A DNA stretch of 64,000 bases from Deinococcus sp. AB2017081 (GTDB taxonomy: Bacteria > Deinococcota > Deinococci > Deinococcales > Deinococcaceae). A program made the translations under genes and the position numbers. The stretch is from contig NZ_CP140098.1 in assembly GCF_034440735.1 (NCBI RefSeq), forward strand, positions 3,639,501 to 3,703,500, given 5' to 3'. The notes under the pieces are model-generated. The model saw only the letters and a list, made by a program, of their open reading frames with translations, ran no database searches and was not told the origin of the DNA. Position 1 is the first letter of the stretch, and each line of letters starts with the position of its first letter. Shown here piece after piece: positions 8,399-21,320 of this stretch.

Positions 8399-9823
8399 AT
8401 GACCCGTCTGCCTCCTGCCCCGCCCTCCACCCCCCCCGGCCCCGGCGGTCGTCGTCTGCGCAAGCCCCTGCTGTCACGCCTGAGTCCGCCGCAGCTGATC
8501 GCCCTGTCTTTCGCGGCGGCCATCTTCGTGGGGGCAGTGCTGCTGTGGCTGCCGGTCATGCACGGCGTGAATCCGGACGGCACACGGCGCAGCGTGAATT
8601 TCCTGCAGGCACTCTTCACGGCGACCAGTGCGCTGTGCGTGACCGGCCTGAACGTCATCGACCCCTCCAAGGACTTCAACCGGCTGGGACAGGTGGTCAT
8701 CATGCTGCTGATCCAGCTGGGCGGCCTGGGGATCATCACCTTCGGGACGTCGTTCGCGCTGCTGTCGCGGCGGCGGGTGAACTTCTCCGACCGCATCCGG
8801 CTGGCGCAGCAGGTCAGTGCCCTGAATGCCGGCGACGTGCTGCCGCTGATCCGCAACATCTTCCTGTTTACCTTCGTGATCGAGGCCGTCGGGGCGCTGC
8901 TGCTGCTGCCCGCCTTCGTCCCGCGTGAGGGCTGGGGGCGCGGCACCTTCTACGCCATCTTCCACTCGATCAGCGCCTTCAACAACGCGGGCTTCGCGCT
9001 CTACAGCGACAACCTGATGGGCTTCGTGGGCGATCCGCTGGTCAGCATCGTGATCTCGCTGCTGATCATCCTGGGCGGCACGGGCTTTCTGGTGCAGCTG
9101 AACGTGGTGGGGCGGCTGCTCAATCCGCGCCGTCAGCGCCTGATGGTTCACAGCAAGCTGGTGCTCACCATGATGGGCGTGTTGCTGGCCCTGGGCACCG
9201 TGGCGTACCTGGCGCTGGAGTGGAGCAACCCGAAGACGCTGGGGCCGCTGGGCTTTGGGGACAAGTTGCTCGCGTCGTTCTTCCAGAGCGTGACCACGCG
9301 CACGGCCGGCTTCAACACGCTGGACTACGGCGCGATGGGCGTGCCGGTCATCTTCATCTCGATCCTGCTGATGTTCATCGGCGCGAACCCCGGCAGTACC
9401 GGGGGCGGGATCAAGACCAGCACCTTCTACGTGATGATGGCCTCGGCGTGGAGCATGGTGCGCGGCCGGCGCGACATCACCCTGTTCCGCCGCCGCCTGG
9501 ACACCGAGACGGTGCTGCGGGCCATGACGGTCGGCCTGCTGAGCATCGGGCTGGTCAATGTCATGCTGATCGCGCTGCTGATGCTCAACTCGCGTCCGGA
9601 GATCCTGTTCGTGCAGCTGTTTTTCGAGGCGGTCAGCGCCTTCGGCACGGTGGGCCTGAGCATGAACACCACGCCACTGCTCAATCCGGGCCAGCACGTC
9701 ATCCTGATCCTGCTGATGTTCCTGGGCAGGATCGGGCCGCTCACCTTCGCCGTGGCCTTCAGCCGCCCGGAGAGCCGCGACCTGGTGCGCTACCCGGCCG
9801 ACAAGGACATCCTGATCGGGTAG
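8399..9823 (+). CDS. ktrB: Ktr/Trk potassium-uptake channel subunit (KtrB/TrkH)
   Basis: This 474-aa inner-membrane protein is built from four M1-P-M2 repeats. The pore-loop sequences carry the selectivity-filter glycines: TSALCVTGL, AFNNAGFALYSD, VTTRTAGFNTL and SAFGTVGLSMNT. Length and the partner RCK protein 46 nt downstream fit a two-gene Ktr system for Na+- or ATP-regulated K+ uptake. The N-terminal ~35 residues are Pro/Arg-rich and cytosolic. A TAGACT box is present at 8381-8386. The symbol follows the KtrAB type; TrkH would be an equally acceptable family name. Confidence 0.92.
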   Translation: MTRLPPAPPSTPPGPGGRRLRKPLLSRLSPPQLIALSFAAAIFVGAVLLWLPVMHGVNPDGTRRSVNFLQALFTATSALCVTGLNVIDPSKDFNRLGQVVIMLLIQLGGLGIITFGTSFALLSRRRVNFSDRIRLAQQVSALNAGDVLPLIRNIFLFTFVIEAVGALLLLPAFVPREGWGRGTFYAIFHSISAFNNAGFALYSDNLMGFVGDPLVSIVISLLIILGGTGFLVQLNVVGRLLNPRRQRLMVHSKLVLTMMGVLLALGTVAYLALEWSNPKTLGPLGFGDKLLASFFQSVTTRTAGFNTLDYGAMGVPVIFISILLMFIGANPGSTGGGIKTSTFYVMMASAWSMVRGRRDITLFRRRLDTETVLRAMTVGLLSIGLVNVMLIALLMLNSRPEILFVQLFFEAVSAFGTVGLSMNTTPLLNPGQHVILILLMFLGRIGPLTFAVAFSRPESRDLVRYPADKDILIG

Positions 9824-9869
9824 GGGCGCGGCCGCGCTACCCTGGAATGCGCGAAAGGACACTGTTGAC

Positions 9870-10529
9870 ATGAAGACCAAACAATGCCTCGTGATCGGCC
9901 TGGGCCGCTTCGGTACGGCCGTCGCCACCACCCTCTACGAGATGGGCCACGAGGTCGTCGCCATCGACCACGGCGAGGAGAACGTCGACCGGGTCATGAA
10001 CCTCGTCACGCATGCGGCTATCGTGGACGCCACCGACGAACGGGCGCTGCGCTCGATCGGGGTCGCGGAGTTCGACGTGGTCGTGGTGGCGATCGGCACG
10101 GACGTGCAGGCGAACATCCTGGCGACCATGAACGCCAAGAGCCTGGGCGCGACCTACGTGGTCAGCAAGGCCATCGACGAGATGGCCCGCCGCGTGCTGG
10201 AGCGCATCGGGGCCGACCTCGTGATCCGCCCGGAACACGACATGGGCGTGCGGCTGGCGCGGCAGATCGCCACCCCGAACATCGTGGACACCCTGGATCT
10301 GGGCGGCGACTACGCCATCGTCGAGATCGAGGCCAACGAGCGCCTGAAGGGCACGCTGCGCGACCTGAACCTCACCGGGCGCTTCGGGGTGCAGATCATC
10401 GCCATCAGCCACGCCGGGAAGATCGAGGTCACGCCCCGCGCCGAGGACATCATCAAGCCGCATGACCGGCTGGTCGTGATCGGCACCAGCCACAACCTGG
10501 ACGAACTGCGCCGCTTCCTGGGCGAGTAG
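9870..10529 (+). CDS. ktrA: Ktr/Trk potassium-uptake regulatory RCK subunit (KtrA/TrkA)
   Basis: This 219-aa cytoplasmic protein has an N-terminal RCK_N Rossmann domain with the nucleotide loop VIGLGRFGTAVATTL and the acidic end of the second strand (AIDHGEENV). RCK_C follows (about 135-219, DLNLTGRFGVQII). KtrA rings bind ATP/ADP and gate the KtrB channel encoded immediately upstream, so the two genes form an operon. The length matches single-RCK KtrA rather than the double-RCK TrkA of enterobacteria. Confidence 0.93.
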   Translation: MKTKQCLVIGLGRFGTAVATTLYEMGHEVVAIDHGEENVDRVMNLVTHAAIVDATDERALRSIGVAEFDVVVVAIGTDVQANILATMNAKSLGATYVVSKAIDEMARRVLERIGADLVIRPEHDMGVRLARQIATPNIVDTLDLGGDYAIVEIEANERLKGTLRDLNLTGRFGVQIIAISHAGKIEVTPRAEDIIKPHDRLVVIGTSHNLDELRRFLGE

Positions 10530-10589
10530 CGCCGACTCATAGCGGTAACGAGAGGAATTGAAGGCCAATACCTTCATTTCCTCTGGGGC

Positions 10590-10679
10590 GAGCGGAGCGA
10601 GTCGCCGAAACAGACAGCGGCCTACGTGGAGTTGATGGAGGTGCCTTTCACCCATCAACGTAACGGAATACCGCTGTCA
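10590..10679 (+). repeat. 90-bp dispersed intergenic repeat, copy A
   Basis: This 90-bp segment after ktrA aligns to the reverse complement of 41925-42014, which is also 90 bp. Shared landmarks in order are GAGCGGAGCGAGTC, GACAGCGG, TGGAG, CCTTTCA, CGGA and ACCGCTGTCA. GACAGCGG (10613-10620) and CCGCTGTC (10671-10678) are inverted and could form a hairpin. It has no ORF and lies between convergent genes. Confidence 0.7.
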
Positions 10680-10681
10680 GG

Positions 10682-11119
10682 TCACTGCCGTTGTGCCCGC
10701 ATCCGTGGGCAGGCCAGCGTGCCCCGGATGCTCAGCGCCTCCACGGCGGCGCGATCCGGCAGGGGGCCACTCACGCGGGTGCCGGGCTGGATGGGCACCT
10801 TCACCGGCGGCACGTCGAGGATCACGCGGGCCTTCAGGCGCAGGGCGCGCTCCAGACACGCGGCGTCCTGGGCGTCCAGCGTCACGGGGTATGTACGGCC
10901 TGCTGTGGTGATGGTCACCGCCGTGCCCTGTACCGGCGCGGCGTCCAGCACCCGCGCCGCCCGGCCCTGCGCGGCCAGCGACGCGCTCAGGGCCGCCAGC
11001 ACCGGCAGCAGCGCGGCCAGCCCCCACACGGTCATGGGCCGGGCCACGCCGGGGCGCAGCAGCAACAGGATCAGGGCTGCGGCGACCAGCACGGCGAACA
11101 GCGAGTACAGAACCGACAT
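10682..11119 (-). CDS. Two-helix membrane protein, unknown function
   Basis: This 145-aa protein has two adjacent membrane helices at the N-terminus (about residues 5-21 and 28-50, rich in Leu/Ala). A soluble C-terminal domain of about 95 residues then probably lies on one side of the membrane. It includes an ITTAGRTYPVTLD-type beta segment and one conserved-looking LACPRMR near the end. I do not recognise the family. A TACACT box lies 8 nt before the ATG. It is convergent with ktrA and has no operon partner downstream. The reading frame has normal Deinococcus-like codon bias, so it is likely a real gene. Confidence 0.7.
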   Translation of the reverse strand: MSVLYSLFAVLVAAALILLLLRPGVARPMTVWGLAALLPVLAALSASLAAQGRAARVLDAAPVQGTAVTITTAGRTYPVTLDAQDAACLERALRLKARVILDVPPVKVPIQPGTRVSGPLPDRAAVEALSIRGTLACPRMRAQRQ

Positions 11120-11139
11120 CGGCCGTCAGTGTACCCGGC

Positions 11140-11973
11140 CTATCCCGGTATGCTGGCCGCCACCCACTCCAGCGCCGCCTGGGCGTGGTTCAGCACCGAG
11201 AGGTGGCCGTCGCCGTCGGTCACGCGCAGTTCCGCGCCGGGGATGTGCTCGGCCAGCCACTCGCTGTGCGCAGCGGGCACCACGCGGTCGTCCCGGCCGT
11301 GCAGCAGGAGGGTGGGCACACGGATGTCGGCCGGCTCGAAGCCCCACGGGCGGACATACGCGAGGTCGTCGTCGATCAGGGGCGCGGGGCCATGCGGCAG
11401 GGCCGGGCCGACGACGCTGTTCAGCCACGCCCACGGGCCTTGCAGGGCGGCGTGGTCGGCGGGTGTGAACAGCTCCGGGTCGAAGGGGGGATCGGTGGCC
11501 TCGTAGGCCTCCTTCGCGGCGCGACCGGCAGCGGCGGCCTCCAGCGCGGCGGACGAGTGCATCCCGGCGTACCAGTCCAGCCCCTGAACCCCATATGGCG
11601 CGAGGCCCGCGATGCTGACCGCCGCCACGACCCGCTGCCGAGACAGCGCGGCGCTCGCTAGGGCGTGGGGGCCGCCGCCGGAGTGCCCCAGCACGGCGTA
11701 GCGTTCCAGGCCAAGCGCGTCGGCCACAGCCAGGGCGTCCCCGGCCGCCGACGCGACGGAGCGGTCAGGGCGGGGCGTGCTGCCACCGTAACCGGGCCGG
11801 TCGTAGCCGATCAGACGCAGGTTGAGCCGCCGGGCCGCCCCGGACAGCGGTTCGGGCGGCGGGCCGATGTTCGGGGTGCCGTGGTGCCACACGACCGGGA
11901 AGGCGTCGGTCGAACCGGCGTCGTAAACGTGCAGGGTACGGCCGTCCAGCGTCACATCCGTCTCGGTGACCAT
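11140..11973 (-). CDS. Alpha/beta-hydrolase
   Basis: This 277-aa single-domain alpha/beta-hydrolase has the oxyanion segment WHHGTPN near residue 29 and RPGYGGS near 60. The nucleophile elbow is GHSGGG (Ser about 96), with the acid in LLHGRDDRVVP near 220 and the catalytic His in GDGHLSVL near 257. Substrate is unknown; esterase, haloalkane dehalogenase-like and peptidase activities all share this pattern. I start at 11973 because an AGGAG Shine-Dalgarno precedes it. The longer frame to 12072 crosses an AT-rich promoter region. An inverted repeat AGAATT-N8-AATTCT lies at 11995-12014, a possible operator. Confidence 0.85.
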   Translation of the reverse strand: MVTETDVTLDGRTLHVYDAGSTDAFPVVWHHGTPNIGPPPEPLSGAARRLNLRLIGYDRPGYGGSTPRPDRSVASAAGDALAVADALGLERYAVLGHSGGGPHALASAALSRQRVVAAVSIAGLAPYGVQGLDWYAGMHSSAALEAAAAGRAAKEAYEATDPPFDPELFTPADHAALQGPWAWLNSVVGPALPHGPAPLIDDDLAYVRPWGFEPADIRVPTLLLHGRDDRVVPAAHSEWLAEHIPGAELRVTDGDGHLSVLNHAQAALEWVAASIPG

Positions 11974-11978
11974 CCGAC

Positions 11979-12014
11979 TCCTTTTGCTATACAAAGAATT
12001 TCTGAGCGAATTCT
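11979..12014 (-). promoter_or_regulatory. AT-rich promoter/operator region of the alpha/beta-hydrolase gene
   Basis: A perfect inverted repeat AGAATT (11995-12000) and AATTCT (12009-12014), spaced by 8 bp, lies in a distinctly AT-rich patch. On the minus strand it is followed by a TTCTTTGTATAG stretch that could be the -10 region. The location just upstream of the Shine-Dalgarno suggests repressor binding; the regulator is unknown. Confidence 0.4.
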
Positions 12015-12090
12015 GTTCCGCAAAGAACATAGCACGGCCCCCTGACCGAGTCCGGCGTTCGCCCCGGCGCACGACCTATCATCACTCCAG

Positions 12091-12954
12091 ATGTCTTCCT
12101 CGGCTCCGGTGGGTGTGTTCGACAGTGGCGTGGGCGGCCTGAGCGTCCTGGCCGAGCTGCGCCGGGAACTCCCGCACGAGGACGTGCTGTACCTGGGCGA
12201 CACGGCGCACGTGCCCTACGGCGACCGCAGCGAGGAGGACGTGATCGACCTGACCGAGCGGGCGGTGGCGGCGCTGGAGGCGCGGGGCGTGAAGGCAGTC
12301 GTGGTGGCGTGCAACACCGCTGCGGCCTTCAGCCTGTCGCGGGTGCGGTCGCGCTTCGCGTTCCCGGTGATCGGGCTGGTGCCCGCGGTGAAACCCGCCG
12401 CGCAGGCCACCCGCACGGGCCGGGTCGCCGTGCTCGCCACGCCCGTGACCCTGAAGGGCCAGCTGATGAAGGACGTGATCCGCGACCACGCCGAGCCGCT
12501 GGGGGTCGAGGTGACTGGCGTGGTGAACCTGAAGCTGGTGCCCCTGGTCGAGGCCGGGCACGCCGACAGCCCCGAGGCGCGGGCCGAACTGCGGGCCACC
12601 CTGGCCCCGCTGCGCGACGCCGGCGTGGATCAGCTGGTGCTGGGCTGCACGCACTACCCCTTCCTGGCCCCGGCGATCCACGCTGAGTTCGGGGATACCT
12701 TCACGCTGGTCGACAGCGGCGCCGGCGTGGCGCGGCACACGCGGCGCGTGCTGGAGCAGGGGCAGCTCCTGAACGCGCAGACCACGCCCGGCACCGTCAC
12801 CTACCTCGTGACGGGCAGTGTGGAGGCGGCCACTCCGGTCATCGCGGCCCTGAGCGCCACCCCCCTGACCGCCATGCCCCGAACTGAAAACGGGCATAGT
12901 GGGGAACATCTCCCTGCGGCGGCCACGCTGCGAATCGAGTCCATCCACACATGA
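12091..12954 (+). CDS. murI: Glutamate racemase
   Basis: This 287-aa enzyme interconverts L- and D-glutamate for peptidoglycan synthesis. Signature motifs are VGVFDSGVGGLSV (residues 7-19), YLGDTAHVPYG, VVACNTA with catalytic Cys74, and LGCTHYP with catalytic Cys186. A TATCAT box (12077-12082) lies 8 nt upstream. The stop codon overlaps an ATG as ATGA, which opens a 5-codon mini-ORF leading into rph. The C-terminal ~25 residues extend beyond the usual racemase fold and look disordered. Confidence 0.95.
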   Translation: MSSSAPVGVFDSGVGGLSVLAELRRELPHEDVLYLGDTAHVPYGDRSEEDVIDLTERAVAALEARGVKAVVVACNTAAAFSLSRVRSRFAFPVIGLVPAVKPAAQATRTGRVAVLATPVTLKGQLMKDVIRDHAEPLGVEVTGVVNLKLVPLVEAGHADSPEARAELRATLAPLRDAGVDQLVLGCTHYPFLAPAIHAEFGDTFTLVDSGAGVARHTRRVLEQGQLLNAQTTPGTVTYLVTGSVEAATPVIAALSATPLTAMPRTENGHSGEHLPAAATLRIESIHT

Positions 12955-12964
12955 CCCAGGCCAC

Positions 12965-13711
<747 letters not shown>

Positions 13712-13777
13712 AGCACCGCCCGCGCTGTCCGGGCAGACGCCTGCGCTAGACTCGTCGGCATTCCAAGGAGGTCTGGC

Positions 13778-14137
13778 ATGAGTGTGACGGGATTCATCGG
13801 GCGGGCGCTACTGTCGAGCTTGTTCATCAAACAGGGAATCGAGCATTTCCAGAACCCGGAGCCGATCGTGCGCGCGGCGCGGGGGGCCGAGGTACCCGAG
13901 CCTGAACTGGCCGTGAAGGTCAATTCCGGCGTCATGCTGGGGGCCGGGGCCCTGATGGCCCTGGGCGTCGCCCCGCGCCTGATGAGCACGGCCCTGGCGA
14001 CCAGCCTGATCCCGACCACCGTGATCGGCCACCCGTTCTGGGACAAACAGGGCAAGGAACGCCAGCAGCAGCAGGTGCAGTTCCTGAAGAACCTCGCCCT
14101 GTTCGGTGCCCTGCTGTACGTGACCAGCCAGGACTGA
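13778..14137 (+). CDS. DoxX-family membrane protein
   Basis: This 119-aa protein has three to four membrane helices. It shows the DoxX features FIGRALLSSLFIKQGIEHF at the start, a glycine/alanine-rich second helix (MLGAGALMALGVAPRL) and the C-terminal QVQFLKNLALFGALL segment preceded by FWDKQGKERQQQ. DoxX proteins are small integral membrane proteins linked in some bacteria to thiol-redox and oxidative-stress complexes; a specific role here is not evident. A strong AGGAGG Shine-Dalgarno lies 8 nt before the ATG and a TAGACT box near 13745. Confidence 0.85.
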   Translation: MSVTGFIGRALLSSLFIKQGIEHFQNPEPIVRAARGAEVPEPELAVKVNSGVMLGAGALMALGVAPRLMSTALATSLIPTTVIGHPFWDKQGKERQQQQVQFLKNLALFGALLYVTSQD

Positions 14138-14162
14138 GGCACAGCGGTAGCAGATATGCCGC

Positions 14163-14635
14163 TTACAAGTACAGTGGCGGCTGTCGCGGCAGATTCGCGG
14201 CATGGAAGCCGTCATCCCAAGGAAAACGCCCTTCCCGGTCAGGCCAGATCATCTGCAAGGTAGCGAAGTTGAAGCCCTGGTAGAACCACATACCGGTGCC
14301 AAGATACTCGCGGTAATGCTGTTGATCCACTGTCCGAAAGGCAACCTCGTATCCTTCGATCACCTCGGAGGAGGGGTTCTTGTCGTATTGACGATGCCCG
14401 TCTCTTGCAAGGATCCCGACATTGTTCAGCATGAGGTGCATGTTCTCCAGTGACATCCCGAACACGATCACTTCTGGATGGCCATAACTTTTCTGGAGTC
14501 CGATGGTATACGCAAACGCTGGGAGATCATCTTCTTCCGGGATTAGAACCACATGCCAACCAAACTGCTTGATGTTCCTGATCACGGCCTCGTCGTAATC
14601 ATCGTCTGGCTGCGGCCAGGGTTGATCGGAAGTGC

Positions 14636-14639
<4 letters not shown>
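14163..14639 (-). CDS. DUF4262-domain protein
   Basis: This 158-aa soluble protein has features of DUF4262: GWHVVLIPEEDDLPAFAYTIGL near residues 26-47, HPEVIVFGM and LMLNNVG. The C-terminal half carries IWPDREGRFPWDDGF near 132-146. The family function is not established; members often occur with toxin or immunity loci. The GTG start overlaps the corA stop as GTGA (14636-14639), so it is translated as the second gene of the corA unit. The DNA is more AT-rich than corA, suggesting recent insertion behind it. Confidence 0.8.
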
Positions 14640-15571
<932 letters not shown>

Positions 15572-15822
15572 GGCGTGGCCTGCCGGCGCGGGTCAGTGTG
15601 GGGCATGGCGCGTCCTCCGGGGAGCAGGTGGCGTGATCCGGTGGCCGGGCTGCAAACTGGGCGGTTCGGGTTCGGGGTTCACGGACATCACCTCCTGGCC
15701 GGAGTGGGGGGCCGGACGCGCGGCCGGGCTGGGGCGGGCAGGAGCGCGGGGCTCCCGCATGGGCGCGGTCATCGTAGCGGGCGGGCATGACCGGAGGCAA
15801 GCCACACCCCACCACACAGCAC

Positions 15823-15853
15823 GAGGCCCCCAGCGAACCGGGGGCCTCGGAGC
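15823..15853 (-). terminator. Hairpin terminator of the ferredoxin gene
   Basis: GAGGCCCCC (15823-15831) and GGGGGCCTC (15840-15848) form a perfect 9-bp stem with an 8-nt loop, 15 nt beyond the ferredoxin stop. On the minus strand it is followed by a GT-rich but not uniform T tract. Confidence 0.75.
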
Positions 15854-15863
15854 TGCGCTGGTC

Positions 15864-16100
15864 TTACAGACCGAAGAACGCGCGGTTCTTCTCGATGTAG
15901 CTTTCCTCGCCGGCGGGCGTGTCCTCCTCGGGGAAGATGGCGCTGACCGGGCACGCGGGCACGCACGCACCGCAGTCGATGCACTCGTCCGGGTGAATCA
16001 GGAACATCTCGCCGGCGTCGTAGATGCACTCGACCGGGCACACTTCGGTGCAGGCCTGATCCTTGGTGCCAATGCAGGGGCTGGTGATGATGTGCGGCAT
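15864..16100 (-). CDS. Ferredoxin, 7Fe-8S type
   Basis: This 78-aa electron carrier begins MPHIITSPCIGTKDQACTEV. The first cluster ligands are Cys9, Cys17 and Cys21 (CIGTKDQACTEVCPVEC), and the second cluster motif is CIDCGACVPACP near residues 40-51. This spacing, with a C-terminal EKNRAFFGL tail, matches Thermus/Azotobacter-type 7Fe ferredoxins carrying one [3Fe-4S] and one [4Fe-4S] cluster. A CATACT box sits 7 nt before the ATG. It is monocistronic with its own terminator, so the redox partner is not indicated by context. Confidence 0.93.
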   Translation of the reverse strand: MPHIITSPCIGTKDQACTEVCPVECIYDAGEMFLIHPDECIDCGACVPACPVSAIFPEEDTPAGEESYIEKNRAFFGL

Positions 16101-16207
16101 GGGGGACAGTATGCACACGCCGCCAGGGGGGCGCAAGGGCGAAGATGGACAGGATTTCATGCGCTGTCGCGGCCTCCGGGGGCGTCTGTCACCCCGGACG
16201 GCTGGCG

Positions 16208-16990
16208 TCAGGACGCCGGGGAACCCAGATGTGCCGCTGCCAGGATCAGATCCGCGTCCTTGTCCACGTCGGTGCCCACAGCGGCGTGGGGCGTGACCAG
16301 CGCCCGGGCGGTCACGCCCAGCAGCCCCGAGACCGTCTCCTCCAGCGCGTGCACCGTCAGGCGACCCGTCAGCAGCCGCAGCAGCACGCCAGGGCCGATC
16401 AGGCCCGCCAGCCGCAGCGGAGCCTTGCGGGCGGCCAGCACGTCGCGCAGGCGCGGCAGGAACTGACCGACCAGGGCCGGATCGACCAGAAACAGGTTCC
16501 CGCCTGTGAAGCTGCCGTCCTTCAGGCGGGCATACGTACGTTTCACGCCGGGGTACGCGGCCTCGCAGACCTCGCGGCGCACGACCGGATAGACCAGGGC
16601 GGCCTCCGGCGGCGCACTGTCCAGCACGTCGCGCACGTGGTCACCGGTCAGCATGGGGATATCGGCCGTGGCGACCAGCACCCGTTCGCCGGGGGCGCTG
16701 CCGGTCGCCGCGAGCGCCTCCAGACCGGCCTCCAGGTTGCCCAGCAGCGTGCCCACGTCGGTGACGCGCAGGTCGATCAGCGCGTCGATCTCGGGCGTGG
16801 TGGGGCCGACATACGCCACGCAGCGGATCCGGCCGCTGCCGCGCAGGGCGTGCAGGACATGGGCGGCCATCGGGATCCCGCCCACCGGGATCAGGGGTTT
16901 GACGTTCACACCGTGCGCGGCAGCAAACGGGTCGCCGGGATCGCCACCGCCCAGCACGACGGCGCTCCAGCGGGTCTCGGGTTCTGACAT
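16208..16990 (-). CDS. MobA-like NTP-transferase domain protein
   Basis: This 260-aa single-domain nucleotidyltransferase-fold protein has the N-terminal loop [14 protein letters not shown] (residues 9-22). This replaces the classical LAGGxSxRMG motif. [19 protein letters not shown] near 31-49 and ATADIPMLT near 108 (the metal-binding Asp) follow. MobA/GlmU/IspD relatives couple NTP to a sugar-phosphate or cofactor; the substrate is not evident. The non-canonical first loop argues against true molybdopterin guanylyltransferase. A TACGCT box lies 8 nt before the ATG. No molybdenum-cofactor gene adjoins it. Confidence 0.75.
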   Translation of the reverse strand: MSEPETRWSAVVLGGGDPGDPFAAAHGVNVKPLIPVGGIPMAAHVLHALRGSGRIRCVAYVGPTTPEIDALIDLRVTDVGTLLGNLEAGLEALAATGSAPGERVLVATADIPMLTGDHVRDVLDSAPPEAALVYPVVRREVCEAAYPGVKRTYARLKDGSFTGGNLFLVDPALVGQFLPRLRDVLAARKAPLRLAGLIGPGVLLRLLTGRLTVHALEETVSGLLGVTARALVTPHAAVGTDVDKDADLILAAAHLGSPAS

Positions 16991-17037
16991 TGCGGTTCAG
17001 CGTAGCAGAGCGCATCCAGTACCCGGCACCGCTGCGC

Positions 17038-18408
<1,371 letters not shown>

Positions 18409-18487
18409 GGGGGGCAGGGAGAGCAGAGGGCTGAGAGCAGAGAGCCGAGGGCCACGGGCAGGGGGCGGACAGCGCTGGACACGGCCC

Positions 18488-19150
18488 TCAGCGCTCCACG
18501 CGGTAGCCGCGTCCGCGTTCGCTGGTGACGGCCTCGGGGGCGAGCTTGCGCCGGAGGTAGCGGATATACACGTCCACGATGCGCGGCTCGCCCTCGAATT
18601 CCGGCCCCCACACGCGGTCGAGCAGTTCCTCGCGGGTGAACCAGCGCTCCGGGGCCAGCGCCAGCGCCTCGACCAGACCGTATTCGCGGCCCGTCACGGC
18701 GACTTCCTGGCCGTCCCAGGTGACGGTGCGGGCCACGGTATCGATGGTGCCGCGACCGCCCGCGAAGGCAGCATTCGGAGCGCTCTGACCACGTTCGCGG
18801 CGGCTCAGGGCCCGCAGCGTGGCGAGCAGTTCCGCCGTGGCGAAGGGCTTGACCAGATAGGCGTCGCCGCCCAGATCCAGGCCCTGCACGCGGTCACCCA
18901 GGTCGCCCCGCGCCGTCAGGAACAGGATGGCCGAGGCCACCCCGCCCGCGCGCAGCTGCCGCGCGATCTCGAAGCCGTCCAGGCCGGGCAGCATGACATC
19001 CAGGATGACCAGCGGATACTCGCCCAGCATGCCGGCCTCCAGACCGCCGGGGCCGGTCTGTTCCCACGTGACCGCGTAGCCCGCCTCGCGCAGCGCCGCG
19101 ACCGTGGGCTGGGCGATCCGGGGGTCGTCCTCGACGAACAGCAGTCTCAC
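18488..19150 (-). CDS. OmpR-family response regulator
   Basis: This 220-aa protein has a receiver domain with the acidic pair FVEDDP, phospho-acceptor Asp51 ([12 protein letters not shown]), a Thr/Ala switch (FLTAR) and Lys100 (YLVKPF). A C-terminal winged helix (about 125-220) contains [12 protein letters not shown] and [12 protein letters not shown]. The start is a GTG at 19150: the receiver fold begins immediately, and a TACACT box at 19162-19157 lies exactly 6 nt upstream. The longer frame to 19303 is not protein-like. It is transcribed with the downstream kinase and divergently from ftsH, so it could influence ftsH, though nothing proves that. Confidence 0.92.
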   Translation of the reverse strand: MRLLFVEDDPRIAQPTVAALREAGYAVTWEQTGPGGLEAGMLGEYPLVILDVMLPGLDGFEIARQLRAGGVASAILFLTARGDLGDRVQGLDLGGDAYLVKPFATAELLATLRALSRRERGQSAPNAAFAGGRGTIDTVARTVTWDGQEVAVTGREYGLVEALALAPERWFTREELLDRVWGPEFEGEPRIVDVYIRYLRRKLAPEAVTSERGRGYRVER

Positions 19151-19278
19151 GCCCGCAGTGTACGGGGGGCGGTTAAGCCTGCGTGAAGTGCCGGCGCCGG
19201 CTCTGTGGCACGACCTGTCGGCGGTGCCGGCCTCCCCGCCACTGCGCCGCTGTGTGCCGGCCCACGGTCCAGTCAGCC

Positions 19279-19297
19279 TTGAGTCTGGTACACTCAA
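19279..19297 (+). promoter_or_regulatory. Promoter/operator region of ftsH with inverted repeat
   Basis: TTGAGT (19279-19284) and ACTCAA (19292-19297) form a perfect 6-bp inverted repeat around a 7-bp centre. It overlaps an extended -10 sequence TGGTACACT, the same as that before rpsA. No good -35 is seen. The palindrome over the -10 suggests regulated initiation. Confidence 0.45.
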
Positions 19298-19352
19298 CTT
19301 CACGGGGCGACCTGCGCCCTGCCCACCCTTTCACCTTCCCGGAGGACTGTTC

Positions 19353-21218
<1,866 letters not shown>

Positions 21219-21237
21219 ACCTCTGAAACGGCCAATC

Positions 21238-21262
21238 CCCCCCGCCCCGAGCGGGGGGTTTT
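21238..21262 (+). terminator. Intrinsic terminator after ftsH
   Basis: CCCCCCGC (21238-21245) pairs with GCGGGGGG (21251-21258) across a 5-nt loop and is followed by TTTTC. It lies 20 nt after the ftsH stop and separates it from the sigma-factor operon. Confidence 0.9.
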
Positions 21263-21320
21263 CGCGGCGTTGAACCGTTCACCCCGTCAGCCCCGTACCC
21301 TGGACGTGACATGGATACCC

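Noticed and set aside
8474..9931. 485-codon antisense frame over ktrB
   Set aside because: The composition is dominated by Gln/His/Arg with no domain. The ktrB frame has all four pore motifs.
14139..14165. Third copy of the 90-bp repeat near ACAGCGGTAGCAG...CCGCT
   Set aside because: Only a 6-7 bp arm matches and the remaining blocks are missing. Too short to claim.
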